Part shown: piece after piece, positions 25,045-33,486 of the stretch
Layout: each line of letters opens with the position of its first letter
Numbering within the stretch: the stretch's first letter is position 1
NCBI GenBank assembly: GCA_003635255.1
Contig: PYJC01000109.1
Coordinates: 1-35,456 of the forward strand
Direction of reading: 5' to 3'
DNA length: 35,456 nucleotides
Origin: Candidatus Poribacteria bacterium
GTDB taxonomy: Bacteria; Poribacteria; WGA-4E; WGA-3G
Made by a program: the position numbers and the translations under genes
The notes under the pieces: model-generated
Databases searched by the model: none
Told to the model about the DNA's origin: nothing
What the model saw: only the letters and a program-made list of their open reading frames with translations

Positions 25045-25155
25045 AATTTTTTATTGGCTATCGGAAACCATTAGTTGTCGGCTTTCGGTTTTTCCTTCTG
25101 ATTGCCGTTTGCCGATGGCTGATAGCCTTTCCTCCGAAAACTGATAACTATTACA
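25045..25155. repeat. Intergenic repeat built from CTGATAGC/CGGAAA words
   Basis: The 111-bp gap between two oxidoreductase genes begins GGCTATCGG (25056-25064) and contains CCGATGGCTGATAGCC (25112-25127), so the ends can pair (GGCTATC with GATAGCC). The interior consists of degenerate TCGG/CCGA and CTTTCGG/CCGAAA words. The structure is repeat-like rather than coding and is the reason for the unusually long gap in an otherwise tight cluster. Confidence 0.45.
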
Positions 25156-26127
25156 CTATAGAGAAGATATTTCTACCAACCGCTTCTCTTGCGCGGAGAG
25201 ATTTGCCGCGAGCGATATTTCAAGTGTTTTGACAGCATCACTATATGGACTCAAAATCGGAGACGCGTCGCTGCTACGGACGGCCTCGACAAAAACTGCG
25301 TCGATTGTTGGTCCCGGTTCTGTTTTATCTACCCACTCGCCATCTTCATGTACTGAGACTCTTGACGGATTCCAATTCAAGAGTTCTTGTTCGTATAGGA
25401 TATCCAGAACATTGGCGTTTGACCAGTCGCGTGCATATGCCCAAGCGGCTGTCAGTGAACCGACAGCACCGTTGCTGAATTGAAGGGCAACGCTATTACT
25501 GTCTGGGCAATCGATCTCTTTTAGCACCCGATTTGCCTGCATCGCGTAGACCGATTCTACTTCACCGGCGAGATTGCGCATCATATCGATTGTATGGGTT
25601 GCTTGTTCGACCAGCTGTCCGCCGGATTTGTTCATTTGTCGTAGCCACCCATCTGGGCTACCGAGACCACTTCCGCACCAATACTTGCCGACCACCATGT
25701 TGATCGTTTTATCTGTTAGAATCTGCTGCGTTATTCGCGTCGAACCGAGATAACGCAGTTGATAGCCGACACAAGTTATGAGGCCAGCTTTTGTCACCGC
25801 CGCTTCGATTTCACGGGCGATATCAATATTGATGGCAACGGGTTTTTCAACGAGGAAGGGTAATCCGCGCGCAATAACGTCGAGTTCTGGTTGTCCATGA
25901 ACAAAAACGGGGAGGCTGAGATAGACTGCATCCAAGTCGTCGCGTTCAAGCAGATCTTGGTGTGCGGTATAAGGGTCTGCCTGATGCTTCTCGGCTGCAC
26001 TTTGTGCGCGTTCTGCTTGAACGTCACACACAGCGACAATGTTTGCCCCTTCAATGCCTGATAGTTGGTTCATGTGTCCATTGGCATTGCCACCACATCC
26101 GATAAATCCGATTTTAACTTCTTTCAT
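25156..26127 (-). CDS. Gfo/Idh/MocA-family NAD(P)-dependent oxidoreductase (2)
   Basis: A 323-residue enzyme with GFIGCGGNANGHMNQL (dinucleotide binding), VAVCDVQAERA, the catalytic-type motif VEKPVAIN, VGYQLRYL and a C-terminal alpha/beta domain with GGQLVEQATHTIDMMR, where the Gln-x-x-x-His-x-x-D arrangement fits the usual active-site His of inositol-dehydrogenase-like members. Ribosome site GAGAGGG precedes the ATG at 26127. It lies between two further members of the family in one transcription unit. Substrate not determined; a polyol or amino-sugar is plausible. Confidence 0.88.
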   Translation of the reverse strand: MKEVKIGFIGCGGNANGHMNQLSGIEGANIVAVCDVQAERAQSAAEKHQADPYTAHQDLLERDDLDAVYLSLPVFVHGQPELDVIARGLPFLVEKPVAINIDIAREIEAAVTKAGLITCVGYQLRYLGSTRITQQILTDKTINMVVGKYWCGSGLGSPDGWLRQMNKSGGQLVEQATHTIDMMRNLAGEVESVYAMQANRVLKEIDCPDSNSVALQFSNGAVGSLTAAWAYARDWSNANVLDILYEQELLNWNPSRVSVHEDGEWVDKTEPGPTIDAVFVEAVRSSDASPILSPYSDAVKTLEISLAANLSAQEKRLVEISSL

Positions 26128-26178
26128 TTTCCCTCTCTTCTGAGAATTTGGATAGTATTGTTGCGATATTGATTCAAG

Positions 26179-27393
26179 TTAACGCGCCTTGAAATTAACC
26201 TGTAACGCCTTTTCGATGTCTTCGCGTGGGTGGACACCGTACTGTGCCTCAAAATCTCGATCAAACGCATCTTCTTCAGTAGGATCAGGTTCAAGTGGAA
26301 GTTGGATGGGTTGTCGATTTGTCCGGATGGATCGGTGCGCAGCAATCACCATCTCCTGATCGGCTCTACCCATCTCTCCTGTCCAAAGTGGTTGTGTATC
26401 TTCTCGTACCGCGCGAGCGATACCATCAAGCATCGTTGCCAACGAGATGCCTGTCTCTGAAATACTCGTGTGTCGATATGGATTTACCCATTCAACGGGA
26501 CCCCCTAACGATGCTGGCAGCTCTACAAAGATACGATGCAGTGTCTTGTCCTCGCTATATTCTCGCTGAAATTCGTATGTTTGTGCTCTTCCTGCGTGTT
26601 GGGTGAGTTCTTCATCTGTGCAGACATTGACTGTTTCGCCGCCAGTAGCACCTTGGTTTCCGTTGGTAATAATCGTGCCCCGCTCACCACACGTCTCGAA
26701 ACCGACGAGTTTATTCCGTCCGAGACATCCATTCTTGTTCCCTACCATAGCGATGCCGATGCCACCATTCTCAAAATCAATAGCGTAAAACTCAAGGTTT
26801 TCGCGATTAAAATCTCGTTTTGCCCGATCAACGTAGGGCGTAACAGGCATCGTATGCCCGATGCTGCTGACCATTTTGGGCGCAGCATCCATCCGACACC
26901 GTATCGCTGCGAGTCCGTGATAACCGGTTGTTGAAAAGAGTCGGTAACATTTATGGACGTTCCCGATTACGCCTTCCTTAATGAGTTTGCACACGAACTG
27001 TTCGACAGGAACAAACGGAAAGTTCTCGGATGTCTGGAGTTTCACGCCATTTTCGGCAGCGTCGGTGATCATCATATCCATCAAACCGAGTGTCGGTGCG
27101 AGTCCGGTCTCTACGTTGTGTGGGATGCCGCGCCGGGAGAGGTAACAGGAGACGGTATGATGCAGTGGTGCAGGCACGACGACATCACAAACATCCGGCG
27201 AGATTTGGTCAACCATTTTCCTGACATCTGTATAGGCTTTAACGCCAACTTTCGCTGCGCCAGCCTCTGCCGATTCCGGGTGTGCGTCGCATACGGCAAC
27301 GATGTCAAAGGTATCCTTTAAGGTCGCTGCTGTTGACAAATGCGCGGCACCCCGTCTGCCGTGGCCGATTAACGCGTATTTTAGGCGTGACAT
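26179..27393 (-). CDS. Gfo/Idh/MocA-family protein with altered EKP motif (3)
   Basis: A 404-residue member, longer than its two neighbours by about 80 residues. The nucleotide-binding loop is IGHGRRGAAHL. Where the family has the lysine-containing EKP motif this protein reads NVETGLAPT, so the usual catalytic lysine is missing. It has a C-terminal extension after EMVIAAHRSIRTNRQPIQLP of about 45 acidic/basic residues (EEDAFDRDFEAQYGVHPRED). GGAGGGA precedes the ATG at 27393. It may bind nucleotide without redox turnover or use a different catalytic set; family membership is secure, function unclear. Confidence 0.82.
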   Translation of the reverse strand: MSRLKYALIGHGRRGAAHLSTAATLKDTFDIVAVCDAHPESAEAGAAKVGVKAYTDVRKMVDQISPDVCDVVVPAPLHHTVSCYLSRRGIPHNVETGLAPTLGLMDMMITDAAENGVKLQTSENFPFVPVEQFVCKLIKEGVIGNVHKCYRLFSTTGYHGLAAIRCRMDAAPKMVSSIGHTMPVTPYVDRAKRDFNRENLEFYAIDFENGGIGIAMVGNKNGCLGRNKLVGFETCGERGTIITNGNQGATGGETVNVCTDEELTQHAGRAQTYEFQREYSEDKTLHRIFVELPASLGGPVEWVNPYRHTSISETGISLATMLDGIARAVREDTQPLWTGEMGRADQEMVIAAHRSIRTNRQPIQLPLEPDPTEEDAFDRDFEAQYGVHPREDIEKALQVNFKAR

Positions 27394-27453
27394 TTCGTCC
27401 CTCCAACTCCATACAGCACTCGCATCAAGTAGCGAACGTCGTAAAGAGATTGA

Positions 27454-28401
27454 TTAGTTAACGCACTGATAGCCGGTTGCTTCAAGACTTGCTCGAATTT
27501 TGCCTACTTCGGCTGTAGACAATTGGCGGAGTGGGCGGCGCATCGTCATTGACGGGAATCTTCCCATCAGCCAGCGTGCGCATTTCATCCGCTGATGTGC
27601 GTCGCTGCTCGGTTCTCCGAAGTTGTAGACGATTCGTGCGAGCGCGTCCACCTGACTGCGTGCTTTACGTGCGCCGATGAGATCGTCATTTAAGGCGGCG
27701 TGGACGACATCGACCATCAATTCCGGTACAAAGCCAGCAAATCCGATGAGTGCCCCGTCGCTACCTTCGAGCAGCGAAGCGAGCAGGTACTCGTCGTGGC
27801 AGGTTAGGATAGGCACGTCCGGTGCGGTCTCTCTGAGTTGTTCGTAATCCCATCGCCAGCGCGCCATGTCGCGAGTACCCATTTTGATACAGATAACTTG
27901 TGGAATTTTCACCATCTCCAGCATCTCTTCAAGGCTGTATCCTGCCTTTGTCCATGCGGGATATTGGTGAACGATGATGGGTATATCCGCGCCTTCGGCG
28001 ACATCTTGGAAGTAACCGACTGCAGTTTCTGGCGTTCTGCCGAATCGTAGCCAGTGATGCGCGGGCATCAAGAGGATGGCATCTGCGCCGGCTTCCTTTG
28101 CAGCGAGTGCATCGTCAATCGCTGGCAGGCTCCCTTCCGCACTAACGCCTGAGACGACTTTAACCTTGTCGCCGACGGCTTCAGCGGTAATCTGCGTGAC
28201 CCGTTGTCTTTCGTGGAGGCGGAGCGACATGATTTCGCCGGTGTGTCCATTGCAGACGACCCCTTTTATCCCCGGTACACTCGCGAGTTCTTGCATGTAC
28301 TGACACAATCCGACTTCATCAATTGATTCATCTTCATGAAAGGGGCAGAGCGTCGCCGGAAATACACCTGCCCATGGATGGTGCTGCCAATTCAGTTTCA
28401 T
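27454..28401 (-). CDS. DapA/NanA-family aldolase or lyase
   Basis: A 315-residue TIM-barrel protein of the dihydrodipicolinate-synthase family. Family segments are GVFPATLCPFHEDESID, the substrate-carboxylate loop NGHTGEIMSL, VSGVSAEG, LLMPAHHW, HQYPAW (position of the catalytic Tyr, about 147) and VICIKMGTRD with the Schiff-base lysine at about 173. The ATG at 28401 gives the usual family N-terminus; the frame is open to 28521 but that stretch contains an operator-like palindrome and no homologous sequence. Members cleave or form 2-keto acids (KDG, sialic acid, dihydrodipicolinate). Sitting at the head of three Gfo/Idh/MocA genes, a sugar-acid catabolic role is more likely than lysine synthesis. 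Confidence 0.87.
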   Translation of the reverse strand: MKLNWQHHPWAGVFPATLCPFHEDESIDEVGLCQYMQELASVPGIKGVVCNGHTGEIMSLRLHERQRVTQITAEAVGDKVKVVSGVSAEGSLPAIDDALAAKEAGADAILLMPAHHWLRFGRTPETAVGYFQDVAEGADIPIIVHQYPAWTKAGYSLEEMLEMVKIPQVICIKMGTRDMARWRWDYEQLRETAPDVPILTCHDEYLLASLLEGSDGALIGFAGFVPELMVDVVHAALNDDLIGARKARSQVDALARIVYNFGEPSSDAHQRMKCARWLMGRFPSMTMRRPLRQLSTAEVGKIRASLEATGYQCVN

Positions 28402-28417
28402 ATTTATCTCAAAGACA

Positions 28418-28445
28418 GTTGTGAAAATCGAAGAATTTTCACAAC
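28418..28445. promoter_or_regulatory. Operator-like 11-bp inverted repeat in the leader of the DapA-family gene
   Basis: GTTGTGAAAAT (28418-28428) and ATTTTCACAAC (28435-28445) are perfect reverse complements with a 6-nt spacer. The element starts 17 nt upstream of the ATG at 28401 and lacks a T-run, so a repressor site (or a leader hairpin affecting translation) is more likely than a terminator. No regulator gene is adjacent. Confidence 0.5.
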
Positions 28446-28536
28446 GCTTCCCTTTCGTTTGTAACTTGCCTGCAGATTTCACAAGGCGTATTACTACGTA
28501 GGATTCCACACGATTTTTCAATTTAATTCTATTTTA

Positions 28537-28562
28537 ACTTGATTTTGGGTGTAAAATCAAGT
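28537..28562. promoter_or_regulatory. Operator-like 10-bp inverted repeat on the ccm promoter
   Basis: ACTTGATTTT (28537-28546) and AAAATCAAGT (28553-28562) are perfect reverse complements around a 6-nt spacer. The left arm contains the -35 box and the right arm ends on the first base of the -10 box, so a bound dimer would cover the promoter. It is the clearest regulatory site in the window. Confidence 0.6.
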
Positions 28563-28567
28563 ATTAT
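28539..28567 (+). promoter_or_regulatory. Promoter of the ccm operon
   Basis: TTGATT (28539-28544), 17-bp spacer, TATTAT (28562-28567). It gives a leader of about 50 nt before the CcmE start. The spacer is almost wholly palindromic, see the operator-like repeat. Confidence 0.6.
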
Positions 28568-28621
28568 TTTAAGTAGAAGAATTTATCCTGTCGGTACAGT
28601 TGAAAAATGGAGGCTATGAAG

Positions 28622-29068
28622 GTGAAAAAACAGAGCAGACTAAAAATCGTGGCTGCGAGTGCGATTTTGCTGGGCGGTATGGCGTTTTTGGTGGTAGCCA
28701 TGACGAGAAGCACGAGTATGCGACATTTTACGCCAGCTTTGCTTGTAGCAGCCGGAGCCGAGGCACATGATCAACGGGTCCAAGTTGATGGTCTCATTGC
28801 AAAGGGGAGTTCGCAATGGGATGCTGTTGATTTTAAACTCACCTTTGCTGTCCGGGATCGTGAGACCGAGGCGACAGTCAACGTGATTTACGAAGATCGG
28901 CTTAAACCGGATAACTTTAAAGATGGCGGCAGTGTTTTCGTTGAAGGTAAATACGATGCAACGCAGAACCTCGTCGTTGCTACGAAACTCATGACGAAAT
29001 GTGCCTCAAAATACGAAGGTGCGGAAAGTGCCGTGCCTACAGATGAAACTTCATATACCTCAGAGTAA
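28622..29068 (+). CDS. ccmE: Haem chaperone CcmE, CxxxY variant
   Basis: A 148-residue membrane-anchored OB-fold protein carrying haem in System I cytochrome c maturation. N-terminal anchor (about 9-27), then the RVQVDGLIAKGS strand, VNVIYEDRLKPDNFKDG and SVFVEGKYD segments of CcmE. The haem-binding motif, normally H-x-x-x-Y, is KCASKYEG, that is C127-x-x-x-Y131 (numbered from 28622), the cysteine variant known from Desulfovibrio-type and archaeal CcmE. Start: GTG at 28622 lies 8 nt after GGAGG (28609-28613); ATGs at 28607 and 28616 overlap or crowd that site. First gene of the operon. Confidence 0.88.
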   Translation: MKKQSRLKIVAASAILLGGMAFLVVAMTRSTSMRHFTPALLVAAGAEAHDQRVQVDGLIAKGSSQWDAVDFKLTFAVRDRETEATVNVIYEDRLKPDNFKDGGSVFVEGKYDATQNLVVATKLMTKCASKYEGAESAVPTDETSYTSE

Positions 29069-29129
29069 GGAATACATAACACTTTAGCAGTATGTTCAAA
29101 AAGACCTTTTTAAGGAGGCACAGCAGCGC

Positions 29130-31145
29130 ATGACTGCGGAAATCGGACAAGCCGCCATATACCTCTCTGTGCTTTCATGTTTGTGGGCGATTGGCTTCCT
29201 CAGTTTCGGACTATGGATACGAAATGCCCGTGCCATCCAGAGCGGCAGAAACGCCGTTGTTGCCACCTTCATCCTTATCAGTATTGCGACTGGGGCATTA
29301 ATCTACGGTTTTGTAACCGATGATTTCTCAATGAAATATGTCGTTGAGGTCTCAAGCGCAGCACAACCCTTGCTTTATAAAATCGCTGCACTCTGGGGTG
29401 CCATGTCTGGTTCGCTCTTGTTCTGGCTCTGGCTGCTTACAGTCGGTGGCGTTATTGTCGTTTGGCAGAACTACCAGCGTAACAAACAGACGCAGGATAC
29501 CTTAGCAGACTACTCCCTGATTCCGATTGCTATTGTTCAGCTTTTCTTCACCATCCTTGTCACAGGTTTAATCGAAGGCATTTACAATCCACTCGCTCGG
29601 TTTCCTGGGGGGCAGGTCGCTGCCGATGGTCAAGGCATGAACCCACTTCTCCAGACACCGCTCATGGCGATCCATCCACCGACATTATATATCGGTTGGA
29701 TTAGCCTAACGATACCCTTTGCGTTCGCAGTTGGGGCACTTGCATCTGGTAGAATCGGAAGCGGCTGGATACTCCGCTCGCGCAGATGGATGCTATTTTC
29801 ATGGATTATTCTGACGATCGGTATCACGCTTGGTGGCAATTGGGCGTATCAGGAACTCGGTTGGGGCGGTTATTGGGCATGGGATCCCGTTGAAAACGCC
29901 TCTTTTATGCCGTGGCTCCTCGGCACCGCTTATCTACACTCTGTGATGATCCAAGAGAAGCGGAACATGCTCAAACTTTGGAATATCCTCCTAATTACGC
30001 TTGCATTCCAATTTACATTATTAGGGACTTTTATTACGCGTAGTGGAATTATTTCATCGGTGCATGCTTTCGGCGGGTCGGGTATTGGTGGGTATTTCCT
30101 GAGTTTCATTTTCGCTTCAACTGCTGGGGTCATCGGACTCATCATCTATCGTTGGAACCGGCTTAAGAGTGCGAATCGTCTCGAATCCCTTCTCTCTCGT
30201 GAAAGTGCCTTTCTTCTAAATAACTGGCTCCTTGTCGGGTTAACCCTAATTATCCTCTGGGGTACGTTGTGGCCGATTATCTCCGAGGCGATTAACGGCG
30301 AAAAATCTGCTGTTCCTGAAGCATTTTTCAATAAAGTCGTCATCATTCCGGGGATATTACTTCTATTCTTAACAGGTGCTGGTCCAATCATCTCATGGAA
30401 GAAAATTACGCCTAACAACTTCCGACGCATGTTTTTATTTCCACTTATTATCGGTTTAATCGGCGGTGCTTTGACATGGGGATTCCTCGCATTAATAGGA
30501 TATACGTTTCCGCTGTATTCAGTGCTCTGTAGTTTTGCTGCTGTTTTTGTGCTTGCGGCGATCTTTGCGGAATTTTATCGCGGTGCCAAACTCCGTGCGA
30601 AGCGTCAGGAGACCTCCTTTGTCAACGGCTTGAATCTCCTTATCCAGCGTAACAAGAGGCGGTATGGTGGTTACATCATCCATATCGGCATTGTTATCCT
30701 CTATATCGGCATTATGGGATCGAAAGGCTATGTTCTGGTTAAAACTGAGAGTATGACGCTCGGTCAATCAATGGAGGTCGGTAAGTATAAACTCACAATG
30801 ATAGACACTTTTGATACAGAACAGGCAAACTATCGTCGGATGGGCGTTGTTTTCGACGTTGCAAAAAATGGAAAACGGATAGGTACAATGGAACCCGCGC
30901 GCCACGCCTATTACGCAAAGCCGGATGAACAACCTACGTATGAATCAGCCATCCGCAATTTCGGTCTGAATGACCTCTATATTGGTCTTGGGGACATCCC
31001 ACCGAACATCAAGTCAGGAGGTGTTGTGAGCGTCCAGGGGTTTTACAACCCTCTGATTAGCGTTGTCTGGATTGGCGTTGCAGTGATGGTGTTGGGTGGA
31101 CTTGTCGCTATAGCCGAGAAATCTGAACGCAGTGGAGACTCATGA
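29130..31145 (+). CDS. ccmF: Cytochrome c haem lyase subunit CcmF
   Basis: A 671-residue multi-pass membrane protein with about 15 predicted helices. The WWD haem-handling motif is at about 245-256 (WGGYWAWDPVEN), and H182 (AIHPPTLYIGW) and H270 (YLHSVM) occupy the usual flanking-histidine positions. The C-terminal third has the long periplasmic loop and the final helix (about 645-661). AAGGAGG lies 11 nt upstream of the ATG at 29130. It should receive haem from CcmE and attach it to apocytochromes, together with the CcmH product encoded next. Appears complete. Confidence 0.93.
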   Translation: MTAEIGQAAIYLSVLSCLWAIGFLSFGLWIRNARAIQSGRNAVVATFILISIATGALIYGFVTDDFSMKYVVEVSSAAQPLLYKIAALWGAMSGSLLFWLWLLTVGGVIVVWQNYQRNKQTQDTLADYSLIPIAIVQLFFTILVTGLIEGIYNPLARFPGGQVAADGQGMNPLLQTPLMAIHPPTLYIGWISLTIPFAFAVGALASGRIGSGWILRSRRWMLFSWIILTIGITLGGNWAYQELGWGGYWAWDPVENASFMPWLLGTAYLHSVMIQEKRNMLKLWNILLITLAFQFTLLGTFITRSGIISSVHAFGGSGIGGYFLSFIFASTAGVIGLIIYRWNRLKSANRLESLLSRESAFLLNNWLLVGLTLIILWGTLWPIISEAINGEKSAVPEAFFNKVVIIPGILLLFLTGAGPIISWKKITPNNFRRMFLFPLIIGLIGGALTWGFLALIGYTFPLYSVLCSFAAVFVLAAIFAEFYRGAKLRAKRQETSFVNGLNLLIQRNKRRYGGYIIHIGIVILYIGIMGSKGYVLVKTESMTLGQSMEVGKYKLTMIDTFDTEQANYRRMGVVFDVAKNGKRIGTMEPARHAYYAKPDEQPTYESAIRNFGLNDLYIGLGDIPPNIKSGGVVSVQGFYNPLISVVWIGVAVMVLGGLVAIAEKSERSGDS

Positions 31146-31163
31146 TAAGCGAGGCGTAGGACC

Positions 31164-31742
31164 ATGGAAACTGCAAGATTTGAGCACATTCCAAAATCCA
31201 GTAGGTTTGTAATTCTTAAGTGGATGTGGGCTGCTCTGCTTTTTATAGCCTGCAGCCTTATTGTCACTGCCGATGCACAGGTGGAAGAGTCCAGTGGGAC
31301 TGAACCAGAGAACGTGATAGATGCCACATTTGCGTCCAATTTGAAGGAACTCCTAACCACAGTCTACTGTTACTGCGGGTGTGTACGAGAAACAATCGAA
31401 ATGTGCCGATGTGCCACAGCGGGGAGGATTGAGAACAATTTTCGCGATCGGCTACTCGCTGGCGAAACTGTTGAACAAATTCGCACGGATTATCTTGACA
31501 CATACGGACCGCAGTATTACGCAGTCATGCCTGTAGAAGGTATTAACCTCCTTGCCTATGCTATGCCGATTATCATACTTGCCCTTATTGGAGGGATTAT
31601 CTTTGTTGTGCTGCGAAGGTCAACCGGGTCAATGCAGAACACGGCGGCAGCAGGCGCGCATGAGGCATCAGCGTCAGAAGTTTCTAATGAAACCGTGAAG
31701 CAGGTTGCAGCGGAACTGGAAAGGTATAAGCGGGAAAGTTAG
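31164..31742 (+). CDS. CcmH-family thiol protein with CYCGC...CRC motif
   Basis: A 192-residue protein: N-terminal hydrophobic segment (about 20-36), a periplasmic three-helix CcmH-like domain, and a C-terminal anchor (about 130-150). Instead of the standard LRCxxC, the active region reads C69-Y-C71-G-C73 then seven residues and C81-R-C83 (YCYCGCVRETIEMCRCATA). It is followed by RIENNFRDRLLAGETVEQIR and YLDTYGPQYYAVMP, which match the CcmH helix and the YG(D/P)xV/Y segment. CcmH holds apocytochrome thiols for ligation. It lies 18 nt after ccmF in the same operon. The added cysteines set it apart from the canonical family. Confidence 0.8.
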   Translation: METARFEHIPKSSRFVILKWMWAALLFIACSLIVTADAQVEESSGTEPENVIDATFASNLKELLTTVYCYCGCVRETIEMCRCATAGRIENNFRDRLLAGETVEQIRTDYLDTYGPQYYAVMPVEGINLLAYAMPIIILALIGGIIFVVLRRSTGSMQNTAAAGAHEASASEVSNETVKQVAAELERYKRES

Positions 31743-31799
31743 ACTCGGCAATTTTTTCGTACGCGATAGCATTCACGCGTGATTTTCAGAGAGGTTTTT

Positions 31800-32147
31800 A
31801 TGTCTTTTCTTGTGCTCTTATGGATGGTAATCTTTGGAATCCTGCTTCTCGCGTATCTGGGATTTCCGATTTTCTCAAAAACGGGTGGGCAGTATGCTGT
31901 AACGTCCGAAGAGGTGATTGAAGAACGGCGGCGGACCCTCTTTCAGGAGCGTGAAAGCAGCTACGCAGCGTTGGCGGATCTTGATGAGGACTACGAGACG
32001 GGGAAACTCTCAGAAGCCGATTATCAAGAACTACGCGAAGAACTTTTACAAGAGACTGCGCGTGTCATCATGCAACTCGAAAATGAGTCTTTGTCGGATG
32101 TGGAAGCAGAGATTGAGCGATTTAAACAGCAACAACGCGGAACATAA
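31800..32147 (+). CDS. Short CcmI-like membrane protein
   Basis: A 115-residue protein with one N-terminal transmembrane helix (about 3-25) and a charged helical tail (TSEEVIEERRRTLFQERESSY, LADLDEDYETGKLSEADYQE, LREELLQE). The DLDEDYETGKLSEADY stretch is the signature found in the cytoplasmic loop of CcmI/CycH and in similar small proteins of ccm operons. There is no TPR domain. Start: ATG at 31800 with AGAGAGG 5 nt upstream, in preference to an earlier ATT/GTG start. It probably organises the CcmF-CcmH complex; exact role unknown. Confidence 0.7.
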   Translation: MSFLVLLWMVIFGILLLAYLGFPIFSKTGGQYAVTSEEVIEERRRTLFQERESSYAALADLDEDYETGKLSEADYQELREELLQETARVIMQLENESLSDVEAEIERFKQQQRGT

Positions 32148-32148
32148 C

Positions 32149-33486
32149 ATGTACACGAACGAATTTCATACGCGGTTGAAGACCGCATCTACCCAAACGG
32201 GCAACTCGCAATTTGGCTCTATCACTGTCTGGTGTATGCGCAGCTTGTTGGCGATTGCCCTAATTTTTTTCACGGTGCTTTCTGTACTACACGCCCAAAC
32301 GGTAGAACTCGGCGACATCCGCGGTGCGGTTGTTGACAAAAAACTCGAAAAACCGCTTGTTTCGTATCCCGTAATTCTCACGACTCATAAGACCGACACC
32401 GTTGAGACACAAGAAACGACCACGGATGAAAACGGGAACTACCGCTTTGGAGAGTTACCGCTTGATCCAAAGGTCCACTATACGGTTTCTACTACCCATG
32501 ACGGGACTGACTACATTGAGAAGGATCTGGTTCTATCAACTTGGGTTCCGAATATTGAGATTAACTTTAATGTTGGGGCGTTTACGGATGACACTGCGCA
32601 AATTTTGGTCACGTCGCATACTTTTATCATTGGACCTCCGCCTGCAGACCATCCCCCGGATGGGGCTGTCACAGTCGCTGAGGCAGTTAGACTTGAAAAT
32701 CTGAGCCATCTCGCGTTTAGAACAGAACACGGTTCGCAAAAAGTTGGGGTGCATTTAACACTTCCAAACGGTGTTGAGGGGTTTCAACCGCATTTGACAG
32801 CGGCACTCACGATGAACCCTGGCACCAATCAAGCCGTCCTTAGAACGCCATTACCGCCCGGAGAATCGCAGTTAGGTTACAATTACATTTTTCACGTTGA
32901 GAGAGACAAATTGGACTTATCTCGTCGTCTGAATTTTAACACAATGAGATTCTATTTCTTTGTTCCAGAAGGTATCGGTTTTGTGCCGCGTGCCAAGTTT
33001 TTCGGTGCACCGAGACGCGAACAAATCCATGGTATCGTATATCTAATATATGAGAGCAATGAGAACAAGACGTTCGCGGCGGGTAAAAATGTTGACTTAG
33101 CACTTAATGTGAATATGGGTGCTGCTCGCGGTGGTTTACCGGGGCAAACATCCAATCTAGGGCAGTTGATTCTTATCGCTGTCGCTGCGGCATTAACCGG
33201 TGGTTTTTTCGTGGCAGCACTCTTCAAGCTCCGCGCAGCCAGCAACACCACAGCATCTGATACTGATGATGATACTCCAATACCGCCGGACGCGGGTTGG
33301 CTCCGTAAACTGAATCCCGATGACCGTGAGCATGTCCGCGTTGCGAGGCTTGAATTTATTACGCATCTTGATGATAAGTACGAGAAGCAGGAGATCTCCG
33401 AGCGCGTTTATAAACGCTTACGCCGGGAGCAAACGGAGCGTCTCACCACACTCTTAGAAGAACAAAAAAGGGGGAACAATGCATAG
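32149..33486 (+). CDS. Membrane-anchored protein with carboxypeptidase-regulatory-like domain
   Basis: A 445-residue protein starting at the ATG 1 nt after the preceding stop, so translation is coupled. Signal-anchor at about 31-49 (ending LHAQ), carboxypeptidase-regulatory-like/SpaA-like beta domain at about 54-130 (GDIRGAVVDKKLEKPL ... TTDENGNYRFGELPL), a further beta-rich extracytoplasmic region, a C-terminal transmembrane helix (about 338-360) and a cytoplasmic tail of ~85 residues ending EISERVYKRLRREQTERLTTLL. The last part resembles the tails of the CcmI-like gene before it and the HEAT-like gene after it. The tail overlaps the next start by 8 nt. Function not known; its place suggests a cytochrome c maturation or membrane-assembly accessory. 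Confidence 0.75.
   Translation: MYTNEFHTRLKTASTQTGNSQFGSITVWCMRSLLAIALIFFTVLSVLHAQTVELGDIRGAVVDKKLEKPLVSYPVILTTHKTDTVETQETTTDENGNYRFGELPLDPKVHYTVSTTHDGTDYIEKDLVLSTWVPNIEINFNVGAFTDDTAQILVTSHTFIIGPPPADHPPDGAVTVAEAVRLENLSHLAFRTEHGSQKVGVHLTLPNGVEGFQPHLTAALTMNPGTNQAVLRTPLPPGESQLGYNYIFHVERDKLDLSRRLNFNTMRFYFFVPEGIGFVPRAKFFGAPRREQIHGIVYLIYESNENKTFAAGKNVDLALNVNMGAARGGLPGQTSNLGQLILIAVAAALTGGFFVAALFKLRAASNTTASDTDDDTPIPPDAGWLRKLNPDDREHVRVARLEFITHLDDKYEKQEISERVYKRLRREQTERLTTLLEEQKRGNNA

Noticed and set aside
27454..28521. Longer start for the DapA-family gene
   Set aside because: The added 40 codons cover a perfect operator-like palindrome and do not resemble the family N-terminus.
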